The notes beneath the pieces are model-generated. The model worked only from the letters and a program-made list of their open reading frames with translations. It did no database searches and was not told the origin of the DNA. Below are positions 44,261-55,105 of a DNA stretch of 64,000 nucleotides, one piece after another. Position 1 is the stretch's first letter; every line of letters begins with the position of its first letter. Both the position numbers and the translations under genes were made by a program. The stretch covers positions 5,375,651-5,439,650 of the forward strand of contig JABAKD010000017.1 in the NCBI GenBank assembly GCA_012845835.1, in the 5' to 3' direction. This DNA is from Undaria pinnatifida. Its lineage: Eukaryota > Sar > Phaeophyceae > Laminariales > Alariaceae.

Positions 44261-44969
44261 CATCGGACACAGATATATCGGATCCTCAGCCCCAGAATTA
44301 ACGTTGACTAATGCCCACAACGGACACAGACAGAGACAAAGGCCCCAGACCCTCTCAACTCTATCGTGACATCCCATCTCCCCCAACTATTAATAGTGGC
44401 GTTATGACTTGTAGCAAGTGCCTCCTGATGAGGGCTTGCAGGCGTTCTTTACTGTGCCCTTGCGCAACACTAAAAAGTAGTATAGGTCCCCCTATAGTTT
44501 TGTGCCCGCCCTAAATACCGGCACAATACCTGCACCATAGCGGCAGCTGGCATTACACTCCACATACTGCCACCATATACTGCCTGTTCCCATCTGTCCT
44601 TAACGATTTCGCGGGTCGTGATGTCGACCGGCAATGCTGACCGTGACTACGACAGTGGGGTTGACTCGTGGGACCCCTTTTTGCAGTGGCTCGGGGTCCC
44701 TCGAACGAATGACCCCCCTGTTCCCCTGCGATCTTAGTTTCTCTTACGGTTTGAATTTAACGATCTAAAGGCGCACGGAATTGTAAGGTAGCTTGCTCCA
44801 AAGCAATCTCCAAAACAATTTTGTCCGTGTGGTTCACAGTCACGTTTGTGCGAGTGGCAAAAAACCCGGTGGTTGATATGGGGGTACTCTCCCTTATCGT
44901 AGCCTATCGTGGCCTTGGTCCTGAGGTGAGCCGACACTAATCAAGCGGGACCTTTACTGCTGCACTCAC

Positions 44970-45061
44970 TTGGTGGTGGAGATGATGAACCTGGAGCTGA
45001 TCCGGGCGATGGCGTCGAATGCCTTAACGGACCAAGGCCCATCCTTAAGGCACCCCGGGTC
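44970..45061 (-). CDS. exon 5 of the ferric reductase/NOX-like gene
   Basis: A 92 bp exon, acceptor ...ggggtatag, donor |gtgagtgcag, phase 0 in and phase 2 out. It reads DPGCLKDGPWSVKAF, then DAIARISSRFIISTT. In ferric reductases and NADPH oxidases the second helix has a G-R-x-S/A-x-x-x-x-x-x-N pattern; ARISSRFIISTT followed by the Asn-Leu made at the exon 6 junction fits it. Confidence 0.75.
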
Positions 45062-45225
45062 CTATACCCCACAAAAAGCGAAACACGCAAGGAGCAAGAC
45101 GACAACAGGTGGTGGCGCGACCGACGACGTGATGCCTGGTAAGCAAAAAGGAATAATGTGCTGCGACGACAAAGAGAGCACTTAATTTTGGTCCCTATAT
45201 TTTCCGAGTGACGGGCAATTAATGC

Positions 45226-45588
<363 letters not shown>

Positions 45589-46272
45589 AACACCGTCGGA
45601 AGAGCATTCATGTTTTGACAAACATTCTATACCAATGCCACGGGGTATTCATCCGCGTGCGCACTTCAAATTCGGGCAAGTAAATAGAGCTCCTGGAGCG
45701 AGGAGTCTCAGAGCACAAAACGTTGCACCCCTAGCAGGTGTCAAGGTGTTTCTGTATTGCATGCAATATACGTAATAATTAGCGCCCCAAGGTTGGACGT
45801 GTCTCTATCAAGAGTGGCAGCAATGCTCCGTCCCGAAAGCGATGGCATGCGTGGTCAATGGATCAAGTTATTACGACAAACAACGAATTGCCCGCCCCCG
45901 CACTACCCCCCCGCCTCCAACTATAGTTGGCTCCCTCTACACCCCGTCGTAACTTGTTCTAGCCCCTCGCCAAAAATGCGAAGGTATCGCGTGCCACGTC
46001 TTATAGGGGTGCGACGGCCTATGGGTACGACCGCGGCCATGCATGGTATTGGGCATACCTCCCCCCCCATTCCCGAACATTTAGCCCCCCCCTCTCCTTC
46101 TTTGACGTACCCCGCCCCCCCCCCTCCATACCCATACCCCCTTTCCTCCCCCTTCCGGTACCCACTCCTAATCGCCTCCCTCCCCACCCCCCACCCGTCA
46201 CATCGCACCCCCTCGCCCCCCTTCTCGTAATCGTAACTCCCCTTACCACCCAAGTGCTTGTGCGACACGTAC

Positions 46273-46431
46273 CTTGTCCATGGGACAAAACCCGTCGTTT
46301 CCGCAGCCATCGATGCAAACGGTCTGTCGTGGCCACACGTTCCAGTAGAATCGATCGAGGATCATCCAAAAAGACGTAAACAGCCAGAAACCCAGCATGG
46401 TGTAGCGGAACACCCCTGTGTAGTTTTTAGA
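46273..46431 (-). CDS. exon 4 of the ferric reductase/NOX-like gene: membrane helix and Cys-rich loop
   Basis: A 159 bp exon (53 codons), acceptor ...ttctgcag, donor |gtacgtg, phase 0 at both ends. It reads YTGVFRYTMLGFW, then LFTSFWMILDRFYWNVW (membrane helix), and ends VCIDGCGNDGFCPMDK. Three cysteines in the last 12 residues suggest a small disulfide-bonded loop on the non-cytosolic side. Upstream the minus strand is G-rich (C-rich on plus, 46,060-46,240). Confidence 0.75.
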
Positions 46432-47000
46432 CTGCAGAAGCAGAAAAAGTCGTAGTAGAGGTAGTGGCGGTAGTTATAGTGGTAGCAGTAGTGGTTGTTG
46501 TTGTTGTTGTTGTAGCAGCAGTAGCAGTAGCAGTAGCAGTAGCAACATACGTCGGCGGGGAGGGCGGGGGCAGCAGTAAGCCGGGATGGGACGGGGAGTG
46601 AGAAAAAAATACAACGGTTGGTTGAGGCGTCGTATTGATTGAGCACCGGCGAACTCGACGTGGTCTTCGCAGCATAGATTACCGATGTATGGTAATGATA
46701 AAATTGACCAATGAAAAAAATGCGTGCACGAAATACCTCTCTCTCTTTTGACATACTCTTTGCAGCACAGATTAATATGCCAGGTAACTTGTAGCAAACC
46801 CAAACATGTTTGAGGCCCATTTCCAAACACCAAACGCACGGGAAAACGATCTTATCAACCGTCTAGCAGCAGACCAAGGCTGCGGTAGGGCGGGGCACAT
46901 CCGTTTTAACTTCCTGATTTGCGCCACTGGCACTCGCGTGCCAGTGCATCTCACTGGAAAAATAAGTTTTACTCGTTTTATTAGGCGCAGCGTAGCTAAC

Positions 47001-47169
47001 CGTTCCATGCGGATTCATGTATAGCAAGACAAAAACCGCATTTGAACTGAAGGTTGCAAAGGACCACACCGGGGTCACTCGCGCGAGTGATCCCGAGTCA
47101 CTGCAAAATACGGTCTTGAACGCGATCCCCTCACCGTAGTCTTGGTCAGTATATGGAGCAGCAACAGAT
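47001..47169 (-). CDS. exon 3 of the ferric reductase/NOX-like gene
   Basis: A 169 bp exon, acceptor ...cacgcgtag, donor |gttagc, entering with one base (phase 2 before it) and leaving in phase 0. It reads SVAAPYTDQDYGEGIAFKTV, then a helix-like VWSFATFSSNAVFVLLYMN. Both boundaries fit their neighbours. The protein sequence itself has no signature motif, so the call rests on splicing logic and hydrophobicity. Confidence 0.6.
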
Positions 47170-47795
47170 CTACGCGTGTCGGCGAGCAATTGCATGGGCT
47201 ACATAATCAGCTGCACACATTTCCTCAGCTTGAACTATGCCGGAGGGTATCTCATATCTGCGCATGCTCTCAAAGCCGAGGCGGCGATGTCTCATTCGGG
47301 CATACTTTTAAAGGTTGATGTAAAGCGACATCTACTTCGTAAACCTGCACACCTTTTCAGAGTCGATATCTAGCTCCTCGTCTAGCTCCTCGTCTGCACG
47401 TGATATGGAAGGTTGAGCTATATTGGAGCGTACCTCGTCTACTGTTTCAAAACCCGAGCTGTAGGCGATAGCTCATCTTCAAGGAGCTACAGAGGACAGT
47501 CCGTCTGAACATATGTTTTGAGGACGCGTGCTGTACCTGGTACACGACACATGAGCTGATGAGCTGTATCCATATGTCATAGTGAAAAAGACAAACACAT
47601 ACCCGGTTGGAACCTGGTACGTATGCCAAAATTGCGTCCACACAAACAGCAATACAATTTTTAGGTTACGAGATGGGAGCTGTGTCCTGGTGTGATTAAT
47701 AGTCTGTTTTAATAGCAACGACAAAACACAGCTGTCCCTCACAAAAACGAAAAAAAGTTCGCCCACATCACAACACCAAATGTCAACATGCCTAC

Positions 47796-47930
47796 AGCAG
47801 CATGGCAACCATCGGGGCAGTTGGAATAACGGTGATTCTTCGCACCACTAGCCAGACTGCGAGCAAGCTAGGTTGGAACAGCCACCCGATCCCCCCCCTT
47901 CCCAGGATCCAGGTGGATACATTGTTCAAT
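47796..47930 (-). CDS. exon 2 (first exon found) of the ferric reductase/NOX-like gene
   Basis: A 135 bp exon, acceptor ...ttccacctaag, donor |gtaggc, phase 2 at both ends. It reads LNNVSTWILGRGGIGWLFQP, then a membrane segment LLAVWLVVRRITVIP. W-x-L-G-x-x-x-G is a common start of the first helix in ferric-reductase domains. The frame is also open upstream to an ATG at 48,175, so the initiation codon could be there instead of in a separate exon 1; the upstream residues are very basic and not convincing. The true 5' end is not established. Confidence 0.6.
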
Positions 47931-48159
47931 CTTAGGTGGAAATTGGTTTGACTGTTGGATCCGTTGGATTCCGAAGGAAAATGGCAAGTAATTCGAAATT
48001 TGAAATTGAACCATCGTTTCTTCGGTCGATGTTTTGCGTACCTCGGTCTCTTTCGCCTCCTTGGAGGGGATATTTTGTCACCTACGAGAAGTTGTGGGTC
48101 ACTGCAGTGGTTCAATACGAATACGGAGGGATGTATATTTTGTGTCCTTTTGCCGGAGC

Positions 48160-49200
48160 ACCGCAGACACTCCATGAGCTACCGCAGACCTTCCACGGGC
48201 TTCCACGGAATGCCGCTGCAAGTAGCGGAACGCCGTGGAGGCGCACGGCACTAGCCAAGGCAATTTTCACGGCAAGCTCCACGGCAAGCTCCACGGCAGC
48301 ACCCACGGCAAACCACGGCAAGCCATGGTCACCCATGGAAACGTCCGCGTAATCACCCATGACAACGCACACGGACGCACCCACGGATACGCCCACGGAA
48401 CGACCCACGGGCTTGTCCATGGAAACGTCCCCGGAATCCACGGATATGTCCACGGAAACACGCATGGTGAGACCCACGCCCAAGGCACAGCAAGGCTCAA
48501 GACCACGGCCGCGGACTGCCGCAGATGAACATTGAAATTGCTGCGGTTGTGCGTCCGCGAATTTGCCGCGGACTTTGGGTGTCTTACAATATTGCTTTTA
48601 CGAAAACCATGGAGCTAACGCTAACTCTAGCCCTAACCCTAATCCTACCCGATACGGAATTTTGTGCCCCGGCAGTTTCCATGGAAACTGCCGTGCCAGT
48701 TGCTGCGGACTTCCGTGGGCATGGTTGGTACGACGGAGTTGCCGCGGACAGAACTGTGGAACGTGCTGTGGCTATTGCCACCGACATCCGCAGACTTCCG
48801 TAATAATCGCCGCGTATTATGGGATTGCCTTGGCAATGGCCGCGGAAGGCCGCGGATGGTCGTGGAAATTCCTTTGGCTGGACGTCCGCGGAAAATGTCG
48901 TGGCAATTGCCCCACTATTTCGCAGACTTCAGGTGTGATTGCCGCGTTGCCGTGGCAATGGCCGCGGAAGTCCGTGGAAATGGCAACGGCAGCCGGGTTG
49001 CCATGGTTGATACGACCGAGTTTGCCACGGACAGAACTGCGGCGTGTGCCGTGGCCACAACCGTGGCATTTGTCGTGGAGTGCCATGACCCGTGGCACTT
49101 GCCGTGGAAACTCGTGGATTTCGACGGTAGCCCGCGGCAACACCCGCGGAAGTCCACGGAAGTGCCGTGGTCATTGCCGCGAACCTCAGGCAAAAAGTCA
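48160..49200. repeat. degenerate CCACGG/CCGCGG minisatellite
   Basis: The motif ccacgg, ccgcgg, ccatgg or ccgtgg occurs every 10-25 bases, often as ccgcggaagtccgtgg-like phrases. It is open on both strands for up to 300 codons (48,563-49,492 plus), but reading frames share the same periodic residues, which indicates repeat rather than protein. A telomere-like ctaaccctaatcctaccc lies at 48,630-48,650. Confidence 0.8.
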
Positions 49201-49499
49201 AATAATGTGCACCCATGCCCCATTGTTACGGAAACAACCGACTCAAAAAATCGATGCCCACGACGTGTTATCCTGCTCGACATGCGTTGCGCACCAGCGC
49301 AACGAGAGCAGCAACAATACGACAACAAAAACGAGGATCCGAATCAATAATCGTCATGCACCATGCACGTTGCTGCTGTGCGAGTACCGTGGAGCCTTCA
49401 CACCGCGAAACTCAACCCGAAAGACGTTCGAGCAGCCGACAAGCAAAGCGGGAGCGGTTAATAAACACTACCCTGAGAGCGGCTATAGTTGACCTTGCA

Positions 49500-51230
49500 T
49501 ATAGTACGTCGATGGCCCATGTTCAATCCTCTGTTACAGCATTTTAAATGCGCTCGCCACTAAACTCGAAATTCAAAACTCCAAGCACAACACACGATCG
49601 AGCTGCTGCACAAGCTGGCCTAGCCTGAAAAACGCTTTTTCACTCGTCCGGATATTTTCTACAACTTTGAATTGTTACGACTCATAGATAGTTAGTAGCA
49701 GTGTGTTCCTGAGTTTATAGCGCAGTTGCCGACGTTAAGCTTTTCGAAATCCGAGGTAGTTTCGTAAAAAACATGTAAAAACACAGGGAAAAACATTCCT
49801 TTTGGTTAAGCGAGATGTATATATATGCCGATACAAAAGGGGCTTCGCCGGGGGCCTAGAACGCCGCCGGTCGCAGGCTTGTGCGTAGGCACCATAAAAG
49901 GATGAATGGAGGTACGACACGATGCCAAGAGATAAATATACATACGATTATACTAATACTTTTATATCAACAATGGGGCGAGGAGCGAACGGAAAAGGAT
50001 CACTTGGCAACATTCTCGGCGCAGGGAAGGGACACAATTGAAAACAGAAGCCGGTAGCTGATACTGCTATACTTCGTACAGCACCAACAGCTTTGCCGCA
50101 ATGTAAACGAGAACAATGTGGGAGGTTGGAGGAAAAAGAAGAAAATGGAGACATACGAAAAAATGCATGGAAAAGCGATATGAATGCGGAGAAGGCAAGT
50201 AAAAGCCGAGAGTGAAAGCACGGAACGGCATCACTGAAAAAGCGCGACAACAACCACTGTTAACAGCTGCATAACAGCGTGAAGAGTTGCACAGGCATGT
50301 TGATAGTATTGTTACGCTGCCTGCAGAATAAATTGGATTTTGGTCCAGAACTGGAAACATTGGCACATTATTGGCATGCAATTATTTTCCCTTCAGGCAA
50401 GACATTATTACCTGAGAAGGCAAAGGTCGGTTCTTAATGAAGCGCAGGAAAGGAAGGGATACAATAACCCTTACATCATTTGTTTTCAAAGACTGCCCTT
50501 ACACAGTAACAACAGCAGCCCCAAAATACTGATAAATCGCAACAAAAATGACACAACACTACACGAAGTCCTCAATACACCCAAGAATAATTACACAAAA
50601 TGACACCGAACTAATGAAAACCACGCAAAGCCGCAAGATGTCACTTGAAAAATCTCGATAAATCGCTTAAAATTTGAGCAAAAAATACAAAATATCACAG
50701 AACAGTACACTGACACGTAGTCCTCACAATATAAACGTAAGTCACACGAAATCAAGCATTGAAACAATCACACAAAATGGCAGAGTATCTCATTCGAAAT
50801 TTGAAAGAAATTCGACAATTTTCGACCTAAATCGCAACAAAAAAATATGACAGTCGTACACAGCACTACACCAAATTCCTCACGATATACTTCGAAGTAT
50901 ATCAAAAACTCATACAACATCACGCACAACCAACTAAATCACACGAAGCACTTCAAATCGTAATTTATTACATCAAATGCCTCGAAATATCGTGAAATCA
51001 CACCAAAAATACACCAAACCACACAAAGATACTACACAAAATCTTCACAATGTCACCTGTTACGGCGGTCAGTCGCGGGAACGCAAAACAGTACCGTGGG
51101 TCGTGGTTTCATCCGCGGCACATCGGGCTCAGAAAAGTGGAGAATATCTCTGTGGGTTTCGGGATGGACGTTTCATTACGAGGACGGTTTCACTCGCGTG
51201 AGAGAAGAACGCATTTTCCAGGAGACAGGG
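49500..51230. other. AT-rich stretch without a recognised gene
   Basis: From 50,440 to 51,050 short phrases such as cacaaaat, catcaca and caacaaaaa recur (a loose, degenerate repeat). No open frame has a recognisable domain. Confidence 0.4.
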
Positions 51231-51261
51231 TATTAGGTTGAATATCCAGCCCCCGCTGTAA

Positions 51262-52060
51262 ATAAACCTGATGTTAGGCCATTTCTTATGCTGTCGGATT
51301 TGTCAGTCGAAAACGGCCTTTTTCGACTGAAGCCCAAATCGTGCTTTGTTACCCAGTCGAAAAAGGGCTTTCGACTGAGAATTCCGACTGGCGGATCCAG
51401 TCGAAAAACTCGACTTTTTCGACTGGATCCTCCAGTCGAAAAACTCAGTCGAAAAAGTTTTACACGTGTTTTTTGAACCGATCGCATCTCCCATCCCACC
51501 ACCATACACACACCCACACGGCCACACGGCCACACACCCATACCAGGTACCACAACGCAGTATCATACAAGGCGCTGACGCTGGCTTGGCTATCCCTGCT
51601 GTTGCTTCTCGCAGCAAGTTAGCGTGGCGCGTTCCTAGTTCCGCTCGCCAGCAGCGTGTATCACACGACGGCAGCAGCGCGCGGTCTCGATTCCATGCTG
51701 CCAACAACGGCTGCGCCTGCTGTAGCTTTGAGGGCTCTCGGCTGAGTGCAACTTCACGAACGTAGCCTTGGCGGCTTTCGGCTAAGCCCAAAGCTACCAA
51801 CTCGCTGGGACGAAGGTTCTTCGAGCCGTTGCTCGCGGAGACAGCGCGAAGCACAGAGCTGCCAACCGATTTCGCCTGCTGTACAGCAGTACTCCCTCAC
51901 ACCAACCGCCGCTAGGAAGAGCACAAAAACTATAAACCAACTCGACTGACAATAAGAAGAAGGACCAGAAGAATCCAGTTGAAGAGAGTCCAGTCGACAA
52001 GGAAAGGCCGTTTTCGACTGGCGGAATCCGACTGCATAAGAAATGGTCTTACACTAAAAA
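51262..52060. mobile_element. short terminal-inverted-repeat element with TCGAAAA motifs
   Basis: The left end (51,262-51,345) reads ggccatttcttatgctgtcg, then gtcagtcgaaaacggccttt. The right end (51,975-52,060) is its inverse (ttttcgactggcggaatccg, then gcataagaaatggtc). Between 51,300 and 51,460 the motif cagtcgaaaa or its complement ttttcgactg occurs about ten times. The interior has no transposase. This looks like a non-autonomous DNA transposon of about 0.8 kb with sub-terminal repeats. Confidence 0.7.
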
Positions 52061-52234
52061 AAGCTGTTGCTCAAACAAGATCAGTCTTTAAACACCCTCA
52101 ATGTCAAAATAATCAAGTGAAATATGAACGTAAAAACGTGAAAGGTGAAGCCACTGTATGCATGTTCATGACAATGTTCGCTCGTAGGCATGTATGTATA
52201 CCCGCGTCACCTGTGGTCTACGCTTGAAGACGCT

Positions 52235-52360
52235 GCTGGTATCTTGGAATTTGGTAAATCTGTTGCTGTGTTTGGTGGAAATCCCGGAGAACGAAAGGAA
52301 CGGAAGGTATCGCTGGATCTCGCTAATATTTACATGAGTACACTCCTAGGCACCCAGGTG
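52235..52360 (+). other. possible isolated exon
   Basis: Plus-strand frame giving LEFGKSVAVFGGNPGER, then VSLDLANIYMSTLLGTQ, ending at a good donor (ACCCAG|gtgaga at 52,361). The residues look protein-like, but no partner exon or family was recognised. Confidence 0.3.
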
Positions 52361-52534
52361 AGACGAGAGAGTAAGACAGGGGGTCCGATTAGCTGTTGTT
52401 ACATGGTGAACTCCGGGAGTTTGATTGAGGCGCTGGAAAAATTTCGTCGAATTCAACTGAGTTTTTTTCATACTCTATCCTAGATAACAATTTTGATGCG
52501 TTTGAGCGAGCTATTTAATAAAAATATTGTAACG

Positions 52535-53320
52535 ACGTCAGCTGTGAATTCGACGACTTTTGGGTCGGTACTCATCTTTGCAAGCTGCGTACTAAGTCGA
52601 TCGCCCGTCTTTTTCTAAGTTTATAATTCAAAGCCTAAAATTAGATGACATTGTATTATGTTGTACTCTATTACGTGTAAATACCAATGGGCATACCAAT
52701 AGTGATCTGAACACTTTGATTTACCAATAACTTATCATTAATTAATTGGTGTTTTACTTGGGAGTAGTAGGGTGGTACCGGTTTGGTATACCTTATTAAA
52801 GTAGCAATAGGGTACTAAAATAAACGGTAAAAAAGCAAATCCAATATACTGTTTTGACATTGTACTTTCTACTATATTTCTGTACCATGTACATGGCGGA
52901 TGGTTTGTGGGTGGATGGTTTTATCAGGGTTGATGGCACTTGTGGTATAATGCACGGGTAAAAAGTTTCTATAATGGTGGGTTTTGGCATACTTCGGAAG
53001 TAGGCAGCGAATTTTGAACGACAAGAAGCAATGCATCTGTTCCTTACGGCATTTTCTACTAGTATACTGCTTCTCCAGTATATACATGGATAATAGTTCA
53101 GGGGTGGATGGTTTTGTCACTGTTGTTGGTACTTGTGGTATAGTACTTGCGTAAATTTTTCCGCCTGATGTAGGTGGTCTTGTCATCTAGTTTTTTTGTT
53201 ATATGCAGCGTTTAATTTGTTTTTTCATTATATTATAAAATATTTTATATTTCGAGGACGTCAGCCGTGAGTTCGACGAATTTGGGGTCAGTACTCATAT
53301 TTGCAAGCTGCGTTGTCAGT
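52535..53320. repeat. repeat ends with cagctgtgaattcgacga-type sequence
   Basis: 52,538-52,610 (tcagctgtgaattcgacgac, catctttgcaagctgcgt) and 53,258-53,330 (tcagccgtgagttcgacgaa, catatttgcaagctgcgt) are direct copies about 720 bp apart. The interior also has two diverged units (52,880-52,960 and 53,065-53,150, with ggtggatggtttt). A short inverted relative is at 1,165-1,190. AT-rich, non-coding. Confidence 0.6.
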
Positions 53321-53339
53321 ACTTGTAATCATTATTTAT

Positions 53340-54560
53340 AATATCATTATTTTTTTTGGGGATTCGGGCAAGAGTATTTTTTCGTCTCGGCCTCAGCGTG
53401 CTGTTCGCGGAACTGAAACTCTCGGTCAAATAGCTTCGTTCGAGCGCCGTTTTCGAGGGGTGTATCAAACGCCCCTCACCGTGCCGTATCCGTTCCGCAC
53501 CTCGACGTGAACGCGGACGGATATCGAGCGAGACAAGCAAGAAGTTGCAAAAACATGGCATGTCGAGGAGGAATCCCTGAGATCTTCGCTGTATCTTCAC
53601 GTCTGCAGCGCCTGGATGATTCACAAAATTGGCATCATTTCCAAATGGTAGTTGCTAATGTTTTGTATTCTGCGGTGGTATAATCTCGAGCGTTTGTTTT
53701 GTTTGACATCTGCAGGTATTGAGCGTTTGTTTGTTTCGCTTGACGTCTGCAAGGCTTGAAGGAATGAAACAGGTAAAAGTCTTCGGGGGGCGGCTCCAAC
53801 GCCCCTCACCCTGCCGTATCCGTTCCGCACCTCGACGTGAACGCGGATGGACGCTGAGCGAGACAAGCGAGAAGTGCGTTTTTTCTTTGTATTTTGGGCG
53901 GTCTACGCCGGATCTATTCTCAGATCTTGGCATATGTAGAACTTGAACGAATAAATAAGGGGCATCGGAATCCAAATTGGCATTTAGATTTCTTCCCGAC
54001 GATGCTTTTCTCGTGGACGCCTCCAAGCGCTTGCCGTATATGTCGCTACTAAGTAATTGCTGCGTGTCGTTTCCTTTTGGCTCAGTGGGTAAAGTGCTAT
54101 TCATATGTAACCAACGAAGGATGTGTAGTGAGTACGATTCTCACCTAGGTCATACTTGGTATTCAGGAGCGTGCGCGCTGGGGACATCGTGAATGGTTAT
54201 GATAGTTGGTGTTCTTCTGAGTACTACTAACTGTTTGCTGCAGTAGCACGTGGAGAGGGCATATAGCTCCGGAGACCCCTCTTACGAAGTCGGTGAGAAT
54301 TAATTAACGAACTCAAAAACGTATTTTGTTGGATTTTTAGCATAGCCCAATGAGTCACTGAGTCGCGTGACAGTGGGTAGTGCTACGTGTCGTGGGTTCG
54401 ATTTTCACCGACTTCATATGTGTCTTTTTCAAGCGTGCGCGTCGACGACATTATCAATGGTTATTTTGGTAGTTTAACATATTATGTAGCACTACCCACT
54501 GAGCTACTGAATCATTGAGAGATTAAGTAGCTCAGTGGGGGCAGTGCTGTAAGATTTCTT
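53340..54560 (+). repeat. composite repeat R, copy 4
   Basis: R signature at 53,390-53,560 and again at 53,770-53,880, with the ctcgagcgtttgttttg block at 53,685. It continues with tttggctcagtgggtaaagt (54,080) and gtgggttcgattttcaccga (54,395), which resemble tRNA box A and box B, and with a final agctcagtggggg (54,530). Confidence 0.75.
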
Positions 54561-54932
54561 GGTCAAATCACATCGTTCGAAGGGCACTGTCCAACGCCTT
54601 CCTTATCGGTCCCCTATCACCTGGTTGTGGACGCATACTACGTACGGGAGGCAAGAAACACACCAGAGAATCGCGGCGACGATTATAGATTTTGGGTTCC
54701 TGGGCAAATCTTTTCCGAGAACGCGTCAACGCGAGGCGTACTAATCGACGTCACAGCAGCAATATTTTGTGGTAGTAATACGTATCTTCTTGACAACATG
54801 TCGTGTGCGCGAGCAATCGATGATACAGCAGTAAAGTATCTGTAATAAGAGTCGACGATATAGACCTGGTACGCTGTTTTCAAATCCCGAGCTTGAAGAC
54901 CAGCAGTTTTATTGTTGTCGTCGTCACGTTTG

Positions 54933-55105
<173 letters not shown>

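Noticed and set aside
48563-49492. 309-codon plus-strand ORF
   Set aside because: It sits in a degenerate CCGCGG-type minisatellite, and overlapping frames on both strands are also long and periodic.
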